From: Rhizobium sp. CG5 | Lineage (GTDB): Bacteria; Pseudomonadota; Alphaproteobacteria; Rhizobiales; Rhizobiaceae | Direction of reading: 5' to 3' | DNA length: 64,000 nucleotides | Assembly (NCBI RefSeq): GCF_023701945.1 | Contig: NZ_JABAEF010000014.1 | Span: 124,001-188,000, forward strand | In this document: one piece after another, positions 46,279-53,061 of the stretch | How positions within the stretch are numbered: position 1 is the first letter of the stretch | Layout of the letters: the number at the start of each line of letters is the position of its first letter | Made by a program: the position numbers and the translations under genes | The notes under the pieces: generated by a model | Told to the model about the DNA's origin: nothing | Seen by the model: the letters and a program-made list of their open reading frames with translations, nothing else | Databases searched by the model: none

Positions 46279-46463
46279 CAAAATGCACTCCCTGAAGACA
46301 TCGGGCAGTTGCCACCGACCAACCGGTATGCCGCGCCAATCACAGCGGCGTCCGCAAAGCGGTCCATTGCTCGCCCGGCTCGAATTTCCGGTCCTTTAGA
46401 CGGACCGATCACATGAAAAATGCTCAAAGCAACCCCCAATACTTCACTTGGCACCGAAGCCAT
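46278..46463 (-). CDS. Small ORF (61 aa) bridging the priming transferase and rfbB
   Basis: A 61-codon frame begins inside the last 20 bases of the priming transferase gene and ends at rfbB in a TGATG junction, closing a 165-base gap. It starts MASVPSEVLGVALSIF and ends GNCPMSSGSAF. An internal ATG could give a 29-residue product instead. A CGGTCC/GGACCG hairpin lies inside it at 46389-46407. No family is recognised. It is the first of three bridging ORFs in this operon segment. Confidence 0.42.
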   Translation of the reverse strand: MASVPSEVLGVALSIFHVIGPSKGPEIRAGRAMDRFADAAVIGAAYRLVGGNCPMSSGSAF

Positions 46464-47760
46464 TCAATAATGTAACGACAGTTTTTATGTAAATTACAAT
46501 ATCGAGCCACGGAGAAAAGTTCTTTATGTAATAGAAATCATATTGAAGTTTTTGATTTACATCTTCAACATGCGCAACGTGCCCCTGATTTACTTGTGCC
46601 CACCCTGTAATTCCCGGCCGGACGATATGTCTGTAGTGATAAAATGGGAGCTTTTCTTCATACCACTTCGAAAGCGGCACGGCTTCAGGGCGCGGCCCAA
46701 CCCAGCTCATCTCGCCACGCAGAATGTTGACAACTTGCGGAAGTTCGTCGATCCGGGTCCGCCGCAGGAAACGACCTATCCGGGTAACGCGCGGATCTCC
46801 ATCGGCAGTGATGGCACGCTCTCGATCATCTGCGCCGGGCACGGGCGCCGCACGCATCGTGCGGAACTTATAGATGGTGAACACTTTGCCGTGGAATCCG
46901 ACGCGCTGCTGGAGAAACAAAGCCGGCCCTCGCGTTTCCAGACAAATAAGAGCAGCAACCAGGAGCAGGAAGGGGAACAGCAAAACCAAGACGGCGACCG
47001 CGAATATGCAATCGATGGCGTGCTTCAGCGTCAGATAGGCTTGATTGGGGTTCAAGGACCCAAGAGTATTCTCGGAGAGATGTTCAATCGCGACGCGGCC
47101 CGTCAGGGATTCCACGATCTGCTTGACGTGATACACAGGCGTCCCGGAAAGAGCACAATCGGCGATAAAACGCTCCCAAGTCACCGAAAGATCGGCGCGT
47201 AGATCCGCAACAACGCCTTGGACCCGTTCCTGCGGCGGAAAAGGTGTCGTCAGTATTCGCCAGGCAACACCCCTGATCGATGTCACTTGCGCGACATCGC
47301 CGCCGGGCACCACCGCCAAGCGGGTTGGCTCCAGCCTGCTGGTGAAGAAACCAAGACCAAAATACCAAAAGATCGAAAGCAGGAACGAGCCTCCCGCTTG
47401 AAAGCGGCTATAGTCAGCCCGGAAGAAGAAGATCAGAAGAAAGACGAGCCCATAGGTCAGGGCAAAGGTCGGCAGAATGGCGCCAGCCGCTGCTAAGCCC
47501 GGAAAATTCCCCAGACGACGGTAGAACGCATAGCCTGTGAGATGTGCGACCGCCGCCGCAGTCACCGTCACCTGATGATTGGAGTTGGAGAGAACCTCTG
47601 GCACATACGCCATGCGCAGAAGAAGAGGCACGCCAACAGCAAAGGCCAGACCACCAAGGAGTTGGTAGCGGATCCGCAATAATCGATGTCTGGGACTGTC
47701 CCAATAACCAATAACCTGCCTGTACACGGATGATCCCCAGTTTCCCGAGCATTGGCACAC
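46444..47760 (-). CDS. Undecaprenyl-phosphate sugar phosphotransferase (priming enzyme)
   Basis: 438-residue polyprenyl glycosylphosphotransferase that loads the first sugar phosphate on the lipid carrier. The N-terminal half has about four to five membrane helices (LLGGLAFAVGVPLLLRM, FALTYGLVFLLIFFF, LLSIFWYFGLGFFTS). The catalytic domain begins KHAIDCIFAVAVLVLLFPFLLLV and has the KFRTMR, RRTRIDELPQ, MSWVGPRPE and RPGITGWAQVNQG motifs. It most resembles the WbaP/ExoY group. No ATG fits the start; GTG 47760 or GTG 47727 is likely. First gene of the leftward operon. Confidence 0.9.
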   Translation of the reverse strand: MCQCSGNWGSSVYRQVIGYWDSPRHRLLRIRYQLLGGLAFAVGVPLLLRMAYVPEVLSNSNHQVTVTAAAVAHLTGYAFYRRLGNFPGLAAAGAILPTFALTYGLVFLLIFFFRADYSRFQAGGSFLLSIFWYFGLGFFTSRLEPTRLAVVPGGDVAQVTSIRGVAWRILTTPFPPQERVQGVVADLRADLSVTWERFIADCALSGTPVYHVKQIVESLTGRVAIEHLSENTLGSLNPNQAYLTLKHAIDCIFAVAVLVLLFPFLLLVAALICLETRGPALFLQQRVGFHGKVFTIYKFRTMRAAPVPGADDRERAITADGDPRVTRIGRFLRRTRIDELPQVVNILRGEMSWVGPRPEAVPLSKWYEEKLPFYHYRHIVRPGITGWAQVNQGHVAHVEDVNQKLQYDFYYIKNFSPWLDIVIYIKTVVTLLNGFGAK

Positions 47761-47986
47761 GGATGGCCGAAGCTCTCATAAGTTGTATTGTGACCGCGAA
47801 TGGATTAGATGCTCACAAGGCCACTGCACGGACAGCGAAACAGCAGGCCGATACGCCAGACAATTCGGTCAGCAGACACCCGGCCCGGTGCAGGCATGCT
47901 CTGGCGAATAGCGGACGAAGGTCTGCCGCCCAATCGCGCCCTGACATCGCGAGCAAACACATCAGGCACCCGGTTTCCATCAAGGC
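47761..47986. promoter_or_regulatory. Probable promoter region of the polysaccharide operon
   Basis: This 226-base gap lies between the 153-residue protein gene on the left-facing operon upstream and the priming transferase, both leftward. A relatively AT-rich patch with TTGTATTGTGACC lies at about 47785-47797. No conserved promoter boxes or clear operator were recognised; the region is proposed as the operon promoter by position. Confidence 0.35.
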
Positions 47987-48448
47987 CTAGCATTCCTGTC
48001 CGCTCCCAAACAGAACCGACACCAGCTTTTGATAGCTGTGCCAGCGCTCCCTGACGGCGTTGCCATGTCGCCATGCCGAATTGGAAACATCGGTTAGCTC
48101 GACGCTTGCAATCCCTTCGGAAGGCCCCTGCCGTCCCGGCCGGACAAGGCCATCGTAACCTGCAAGCAGGCCACGCTCGTAGATCGAGACAATGGCATCA
48201 ACCTGCCGCTCGTTTAGATGGAATTGCCGTTCCGACACGATCTGCCGGATGGCGCGCGCGCAGTTGGTGAGCTGCATCATCGGGTGCTCGGAAGGAGAGA
48301 AAAGCGGTTCGACTTCATGAAATCGACGCAACAACTTGCTCGACCTTTCGGACGAGGCTGTTGCCGCAAGACCGGACAGCGATGCCGACGAACGCACCAG
48401 CGCGCCGCCTTCGACGACGGACCAGTGACGGGAGCGACCGCGCATCAT
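47987..48448 (-). CDS. Hypothetical protein downstream of the EAL gene
   Basis: 153-residue soluble protein of unknown function. It has a Ser-rich, basic N-terminus, then helices such as QLTNCARAIRQIVSERQFHLNERQ split by a predicted turn, and VDAIVSIYERGLLAGYDGL. No motif was recognised. Its start overlaps the stop of the EAL-domain gene in an ATGA junction, so it is co-translated with it and may share its signalling role. Confidence 0.7.
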   Translation of the reverse strand: MMRGRSRHWSVVEGGALVRSSASLSGLAATASSERSSKLLRRFHEVEPLFSPSEHPMMQLTNCARAIRQIVSERQFHLNERQVDAIVSIYERGLLAGYDGLVRPGRQGPSEGIASVELTDVSNSAWRHGNAVRERWHSYQKLVSVLFGSGQEC

Positions 48449-49629
48449 ACCATCCCCATGCCACCGACAACTTCATCTGGTCCGCCCAAACCAGTGGTTG
48501 TCGCCATCGCACCCGTCAGCTGCGCCTGGATATGCCGCACGCCCCTGTCCGCCGGGACACTGGGGCGTCCCAAGAGATAGCCTTGCAGCCATCGCGCTCC
48601 CGTCGCCCTGGCCGCGGAGAGCCCCTGCTCATCCTCTATTCCCTCGATGACCACCTGACTCGCCAGACACGATGACATGACGACCAAGCTGGACAACAGT
48701 TCCATGCCAGCCATGAACTCGGCGGCATCGCGGACATAGATACTATCGATCTTGATGATGTCGGGGCGCGCCGACCGCGCAAACGCAACCAGGCTCAATC
48801 CCGCGCCAAAGTCGTCGAGAGCTATGCGGCAGCCAGTCGCCTTGAAAGCCGAGACGAATTCCAGCGCCTCTTTTCCGTCGGGCAGCAAAGCGGTCTCCGT
48901 CACTTCAATCACAAGTCGCCGTGCAAGCTCCGGGTCCCGGCGGAGATCAGTCAGGATCGAATGCCACCAAATGTCTGCCTTTGTAGACAAAGCAGAAATA
49001 TTGCAGCCGAGAGCCAGATCCGGCCGTCGACGAAGCTGCATGATGGTCTCGCGCACGACAAAACGGTCGAACGCGCGGGTCAGCCCCAAACGCTCAAGAG
49101 CGGGCAGGTAAACACCCGGCATGATATGCCCGCCATTTCCATCCGGCAGGCGAATGAGGCATTCCCGATAGAATTCCTCGTTCTGATCAACAGAGGAAAC
49201 GATTGGCTGCTCGGCGAATGTGATTCCACCTGCAGCGATGGCCGAATAGGCAAGCGTCGCGGCACTCATGTCGAAGCGATACTGCGCAATCTCCAAGACC
49301 GGCCATGACGCCCGGCTTTCAGATATCTCGCCTTCCCGGAAACCAAGCGCCACGACAATTTGCAGGGAACCGATTTTGACGGGAGCCAGAGACACGCTGC
49401 GAACGGCCGCTTCGACCTCTTCAAGTCCTAGATCATACGACATGTCACCGCGCGAGCGAAGGGAAACGCCCCAGGCCTCGTCCTCACAGAACCACGCTCC
49501 GGACTCCAGGGCTGCGCCCAGGGATCCCCATACCGCTCGCAGCACGCGCCCGGCAACGCCCTCTGAATAGGCCATGGCAATACTGGGCAGGTTCTCGATG
49601 ACAATCGAGAGCTTGGAGCGGATCGTCAT
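48445..49629 (-). CDS. EAL-domain c-di-GMP phosphodiesterase-like protein
   Basis: 394-residue protein. The N-terminal ~145 residues are variable and not assigned. The C-terminal EAL domain keeps most metal and catalytic positions: the EAL motif itself reads ECL, then GCNIS (Asn), IEVTE (Glu), DDFGAG (Asp-Asp), IIKID (Lys) and IEGIEDEQ (Glu), ending LQGYLLGRP. Activity is therefore plausible. c-di-GMP controls exopolysaccharide in rhizobia, which suits the locus next door. ATG 49629 overlaps the upstream small gene (ATGA). Confidence 0.85.
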   Translation of the reverse strand: MTIRSKLSIVIENLPSIAMAYSEGVAGRVLRAVWGSLGAALESGAWFCEDEAWGVSLRSRGDMSYDLGLEEVEAAVRSVSLAPVKIGSLQIVVALGFREGEISESRASWPVLEIAQYRFDMSAATLAYSAIAAGGITFAEQPIVSSVDQNEEFYRECLIRLPDGNGGHIMPGVYLPALERLGLTRAFDRFVVRETIMQLRRRPDLALGCNISALSTKADIWWHSILTDLRRDPELARRLVIEVTETALLPDGKEALEFVSAFKATGCRIALDDFGAGLSLVAFARSARPDIIKIDSIYVRDAAEFMAGMELLSSLVVMSSCLASQVVIEGIEDEQGLSAARATGARWLQGYLLGRPSVPADRGVRHIQAQLTGAMATTTGLGGPDEVVGGMGMV

Positions 49630-49880
49630 TTGCCAAGCCCTCGCGCTGTCCAGCCGAGACCACAACCGACAAGGACCGCCGCGCCAACTGACAAAGCCAG
49701 GGCAAGCTCGCCAGCCGAGAGAAATCCTACGACCGCACCGGACATGGCACAGGCAACCATCGGCAAAACACGGTGAACGCTGCCGCCCTCATCAGGCCCG
49801 TTGGCGTGGGAAATCGCCACTCTCGCGCGGCTATGACGTAGCGGCGGCGGCTCGTCCTTTCCCGTCTTCGCGCCCTGCAT
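49626..49880 (-). CDS. Small membrane protein upstream of the EAL gene
   Basis: 84-residue protein. A polar, Pro/Arg-rich N-terminus of about 38 residues is followed by two hydrophobic segments (VLPMVACAMSGAVVGFLSAG and LALALSVGAAVLVGCGLGWTA), enough for a hairpin membrane anchor. No family is recognised. Its stop overlaps the start of the EAL-domain gene in an ATGA junction, making it the first gene of a three-gene operon; it may anchor or sense for the EAL protein. Confidence 0.7.
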   Translation of the reverse strand: MQGAKTGKDEPPPLRHSRARVAISHANGPDEGGSVHRVLPMVACAMSGAVVGFLSAGELALALSVGAAVLVGCGLGWTARGLGK

Positions 49881-50046
49881 AAAGGGTTCCCTTCGGTATT
49901 CATGAAACCGAGGGCATCAGCCTGAACAGCCTATATTGAAATCATTACGTTTTAAAGGCCGCTGGTCACAAGCGGCGGGGCCAGAAGAAAGGGAACCATT
50001 CCTGTCAAGAATAGGGTGAAAATCGGCATGACATTTTTGTGAATAA

Positions 50047-50078
50047 GGTCCTCCTTCAGATCGCACAGAAGGAGGACC
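50047..50078 (+). promoter_or_regulatory. Hairpin that buries the ribosome site before the recombinase
   Basis: GGTCCTCCTTC and GAAGGAGGACC form a perfect 11-bp stem with a 10-base loop. The 3' arm contains GGAGG (50071-50075), the best ribosome-binding site ahead of the first recombinase. Pairing would hide it. The pairing is seen directly; the control role is inferred. Confidence 0.55.
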
Positions 50079-50083
50079 GGGCG

Positions 50084-50155
50084 ATGTGCCGACAAATGGA
50101 TGAGTACAATGAAAATAGGATATGCTCGTGTTTCTACCGAAGATCAGAAACTTGA
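50084..50155 (+). CDS. Leader peptide ORF (23 aa) overlapping the recombinase start
   Basis: The ATG at 50084 is eight bases after the GGAGG in the hairpin, whereas the recombinase ATG codons at 50100 and 50109 have no good site. The 23-codon frame (MCRQMDEYNENRICSC...) ends at 50155 inside the recombinase in another frame. It may be a translated leader that controls access to the recombinase start. No family is expected for such a peptide. Confidence 0.4.
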   Translation: MCRQMDEYNENRICSCFYRRSET

Positions 50156-50681
50156 CCTGCAAATTCAGTCACTTAAGAAAGAAGACTGCAAAAGGATATT
50201 TACCGATCACGGCGTGTCGGGCGGATCATTCGACCGGCAAGGGCTCGACGAGGCTTTGGCCTTTTTAAACCCTGGAGACACGCTTGTTGTCTGGCGCCTT
50301 GACAGACTGGGGCGATCACTGATTCATCTGGTACAGTTGATGGAAAAACTGGGCCGGAATAACATCCACTTTCACTCGATTACCGAAGCGATCGACACCA
50401 GTTCTTCTGGAGGAAGGCTGGTATTTCACATGATGGCCGCCCTTTCGGAATTCGAACGATCGTTGATCAGCGAACGCACTCGCGCGGGCATGGCCGCGGC
50501 AAGGCTGGGCGGACGCCAGTTGGGCCGCCCTCCTATCTTGTCCGACGAGGACCTTCGTAAGGCGATCCAAGCAACAGCACAAAGGGGCGAACGTCTTGAG
50601 GATGTTGCCAAACATTATGGCCTCGCCCCGCGGGCTCTGCGCAGAATGATCCAGTCACGGTTGCGGAGGTTGAGCGCTTAG
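50100..50681 (+). CDS. Serine recombinase (resolvase/invertase family), copy 1
   Basis: 193-residue small serine recombinase. The N-terminal catalytic domain has IGYARVSTEDQ (Ser nucleophile in RVST), VVWRLDRLGRSL and the GGRLVFHMMAALSEFERSLISERT helix; a C-terminal helix-turn-helix (RLEDVAKHYGLAPRALRRMI) follows. Such enzymes resolve or invert DNA between two short sites. Convergent with a related enzyme gene at 51423-52004. No terminal repeats of a transposon were found around it. Confidence 0.92.
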   Translation: MSTMKIGYARVSTEDQKLDLQIQSLKKEDCKRIFTDHGVSGGSFDRQGLDEALAFLNPGDTLVVWRLDRLGRSLIHLVQLMEKLGRNNIHFHSITEAIDTSSSGGRLVFHMMAALSEFERSLISERTRAGMAAARLGGRQLGRPPILSDEDLRKAIQATAQRGERLEDVAKHYGLAPRALRRMIQSRLRRLSA

Positions 50682-50890
50682 CGTTTGGTGGCGGCAGTTC
50701 GTGCATGAAAGCACGATAGCACGGCATCGCGCGTACAGGGCGAAGCATCTATTTGGCTATGGCGAACCGATTGGACGGGGCACCCGAACAAGGAAGACGG
50801 CGAAGGGACACACTAGATTCCCTCGCTATTGTGTAAGCGCAAGTCCCGTCTGAGAGACCATCAAGCCGCCTGGCGAAGCCCGGCACTCCC

Positions 50891-51334
50891 CTATAAATCA
50901 ATGATCTCAATCATCACCGATGCAATGCGCAGTCGGAAGCCGGTAACGACGCTGATGAATGTGATCAATTCGCCTGTTTCTGCGCGCGAAGTGTCGATGA
51001 TCGGATCCATGACCGCTCGGAACACATTGAGCCGCAAGACACAGGCCTCAAGGGAAATGGCCGGAGCATTTTGATAAGCATCGTTATGAGTGATCACCAG
51101 TCGTCCGCCCAAAGGGTCGGCGTGACCGTCGATCGTTGTATAGCCTGTAATACCGACATTGAGGCCGACGTCATCGAAATAGACCGAATGGGCCTCATCA
51201 AATGCGACGGCATCGACACCATCGCATCCGATGAGGGTCTTGATGTCCTCCGCCTCTCTCTTGTCACTGATCGCCGCTCTTCTTAGAGTTGCCAGAAAGG
51301 GATCCAGAAGGTAAACGGTTTTACGTCGTCTCAT
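50891..51334 (-). CDS. Hypothetical protein between the two recombinases
   Basis: 147-residue frame with reasonable codon bias on this strand and ATG at 51334. No motif or family is recognised; it shows hydrophobic/polar alternation (EACVLRLNVFRAVMDPII, TFISVVTGFRLRIASVMIEII) without clear membrane segments. Frames on the other strand at 50829-51074 and 51071-51286 overlap it and are less convincing. It is the only candidate cargo in the 741 bases between the recombinase genes. Confidence 0.4.
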   Translation of the reverse strand: MRRRKTVYLLDPFLATLRRAAISDKREAEDIKTLIGCDGVDAVAFDEAHSVYFDDVGLNVGITGYTTIDGHADPLGGRLVITHNDAYQNAPAISLEACVLRLNVFRAVMDPIIDTSRAETGELITFISVVTGFRLRIASVMIEIIDL

Positions 51335-51390
51335 CCGATAATCCCGGACATTGGTCGCTGGTCGCTATACACTTTAACTGGTCGATCTTC

Positions 51391-51406
51391 TCTTATACAT
51401 ATAAGA
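51391..51406. promoter_or_regulatory. 16-bp palindrome beside the recombinase gene
   Basis: TCTTATACATATAAGA is a perfect palindrome around a central CA. It lies between CCCGGACA (51343-51350) and its inverse TGTCCGGG (51411-51418), between the 147-residue protein start and the end of recombinase 2. Serine recombinase crossover sites are short palindromes with a two-base centre, so this is a candidate site; an operator for the 147-residue protein gene is the alternative. Confidence 0.35.
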
Positions 51407-51422
51407 ATTTTGTCCGGGCATT

Positions 51423-52004
51423 TTATTCATAGCTTGGCTCCAACAAATGTTGCCTCAGTCCTGCGATATATTTGCGCAAGGTGCGAGAGGTTACCTGCAG
51501 ACGCGCTGCCACGACAGCGTGGGATTCTCCAGCGGCAAGAGCCAAGGCCGCGGCGTCTATATCGGCGGCGCTGAGTGTTGGCTTGCGTCCGAGATGGACC
51601 CCCCGATTTCGCGCGGCAGCCATACCCGCTATGGTGCGTTCGCTGATCAGCGTCCGTTCGAACTCCGCCAGCGCTCCCATAATATGAAAGATGAGCCTGC
51701 CGCCAGATGAGGATGTGTCGATATTTTCCGTCAACGAACAAAACTGCGCGTCAAGCTTGCCGATTTCTTCCACAAACTGGATGAGCTTCGGCAGCGAGCG
51801 GCCAAGGCGATCCAGTCGCCAGACAATCAGTTTTCCTCCAGGATGAAGTGCGGACACAGCCTCCGCAAGCCCCGGCCTATCGAAGGCCTTGCCCGATATG
51901 CCGTAGTCGGCAAATATTTTATTGCAGCCTGCTTTCGAGAGTGCTTCGATCTGCAGATCCAGGTGTTGGTCTTCGGTCGACACCCTCGCATATCCTATCC
52001 TCAT
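51423..52004 (-). CDS. Serine recombinase (resolvase/invertase family), copy 2
   Basis: 193-residue serine recombinase of the same size and layout as copy 1 and clearly related to it (RIGYARVSTEDQHLDLQ, IVWRLDRLGRSLPKLI, IDTSSSGGRLIFHIMGALAEFERTL). The C-terminal helix-turn-helix differs (AVVAARLQVTSRTLRKYIAG), so DNA specificity probably differs. Its start overlaps the stop of a 52-residue ORF as ATGA. Confidence 0.92.
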   Translation of the reverse strand: MRIGYARVSTEDQHLDLQIEALSKAGCNKIFADYGISGKAFDRPGLAEAVSALHPGGKLIVWRLDRLGRSLPKLIQFVEEIGKLDAQFCSLTENIDTSSSGGRLIFHIMGALAEFERTLISERTIAGMAAARNRGVHLGRKPTLSAADIDAAALALAAGESHAVVAARLQVTSRTLRKYIAGLRQHLLEPSYE

Positions 52005-52159
52005 ATCATTTTCCTTGCGTCAATCGCATCCTTTATCACTTGCATGTCTTCGGTATCCGCCTTCAGCACCCAAGCACGTCCGCCACGGAGGCCGTCGCCT
52101 CCAGCACGATTGGCAGTTGCTTTTTTGGCAAACGGAATTCGAAACGCCAGGCAAGTCAT
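52001..52159 (-). CDS. Small protein (52 aa) coupled to recombinase copy 2
   Basis: The ATG at 52159 follows an almost ideal ribosome site, TAGGAGGTG, and its stop overlaps the recombinase ATG (ATGA). The product is small and basic in the first half (FAKKATANRAGGDGLRGG), with a C-terminal helix (DTEDMQVIKDAIDARKMI). No family is recognised. The strong site and coupling argue for translation; it may set recombinase level or assist it. Confidence 0.6.
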   Translation of the reverse strand: MTCLAFRIPFAKKATANRAGGDGLRGGRAWVLKADTEDMQVIKDAIDARKMI

Positions 52160-52230
52160 GGTTCCACCTCCTAAATAGAGTGCGGGCATGCTCATTGATG
52201 AAGGTCATGCCCAGACAGAGAATAGAATGG

Positions 52231-52545
52231 TCAGCAGCCAGGAGATCCCGTAACTCTGGACCTCGCCTCGAACATCGGGGACGCCCATCGTCCCTGCAAT
52301 TCACCTTCGGCGCAGATTTGATTTTTCGCCCAATTGCCGGCCGCAATGCTGTTGGCGATCGGCTTTCCGGTCATATCTGACCCGCCCGGGCAGGCAGCTA
52401 TCGGACGGCAAACACCGTCCACACAATCCCACCGAGACGGGGGACGTTCAGAAAAAGGGATGACAAGAGCAATGGAAACTGCGATGTGACAAAACGTGCC
52501 AACCTCAGCCGAAAATGCTTCGCATGTCAGCGAATACGCTTGCAT
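52231..52545 (-). CDS. Hypothetical small cysteine-containing protein
   Basis: 104-residue frame. A weakly hydrophobic N-terminal stretch (CHIAVSIALVIPF) could be an export signal if translation starts internally; the rest has Cys pairs (DCVDGVCRPIAACPGG and NQICAEGE). No family is recognised and the start codon is unclear. The gene call is tentative. Confidence 0.3.
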   Translation of the reverse strand: MQAYSLTCEAFSAEVGTFCHIAVSIALVIPFSERPPSRWDCVDGVCRPIAACPGGSDMTGKPIANSIAAGNWAKNQICAEGELQGRWASPMFEARSRVTGSPGC

Positions 52546-52968
52546 TTTGCCAAGTTCCTGAATGGTCCACTACGCTTTAGATATTATCCGAGCTCGATAT
52601 ATCGCGGTGACGATGGCTGGCTCAATGAAACAATACATAGGAACATTCCAAATAAAGATGGGCACGAATTACATAATTTCATAATTCAATCATACACTTA
52701 ACGACAAAATCTTAATATAAAATGAATATAAAATTAGTAAATATTACAATTTTTTGTACACGTTCAGAAATTTACAGAAATTTTAATAAACAATTTCTAT
52801 TTCTTATTTGCGATTACCTGAGTAATAAGCCTGAGAGAGCCAGACTACAGGCGCGATACAAGCCAGAACCAATGTGGCGCCAGCGACGACGCGATCCCCA
52901 CGCCGGCTAATGCTGACGCCAAAGGGCTTTTGGGCCGTGCCGGCACGATTGAGGGGCAAAACGCAAAA
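52546..52968. other. AT-rich intergenic stretch without a convincing gene
   Basis: This stretch holds no supported gene. From about 52560 to 52830 the sequence is strongly AT-rich (runs such as AATATAAAATGAATATAAAA), in sharp contrast to the rest of the window. Short frames at 52486-52701 and 52722-52910 lack good ribosome sites and codon bias. The base composition suggests acquired or degenerated DNA next to the recombinases. Confidence 0.6.
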
Positions 52969-52989
52969 AAAGCCCCATGATGGGGCTTT
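52969..52989 (-). terminator. Rho-independent terminator of the opine-dehydrogenase-like gene
   Basis: AAAGCCCCAT and ATGGGGCTTT form a GC-rich stem; read leftward the stem is followed by a run of seven T (the A run at 52965-52971 on the given strand). It lies about 70 bases past the stop of the leftward dehydrogenase gene, the right place for its terminator. Confidence 0.8.
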
Positions 52990-53061
52990 GTTGGGATCAC
53001 AGGGATCAGTGGTTGTGGTGGCCTAAGACCACCGAAACTTGCAATACCTTGAGATATGGAA

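Noticed and set aside
50829..51286. Two rightward frames overlapping the 147-residue protein
   Set aside because: Starts are poor and codon choice fits the leftward frame better; neither strand is certain.
52722..52910. 62-codon frame in the AT-rich patch
   Set aside because: Composition alone leaves it open; no ribosome site and its second half overlaps ordinary GC-rich intergenic DNA.
50000..53000. Possible transposon or integrative island with defined ends
   Set aside because: Two recombinases and odd composition suggest acquisition, but no terminal repeats, target duplication, tRNA or integrase of the tyrosine type was found.
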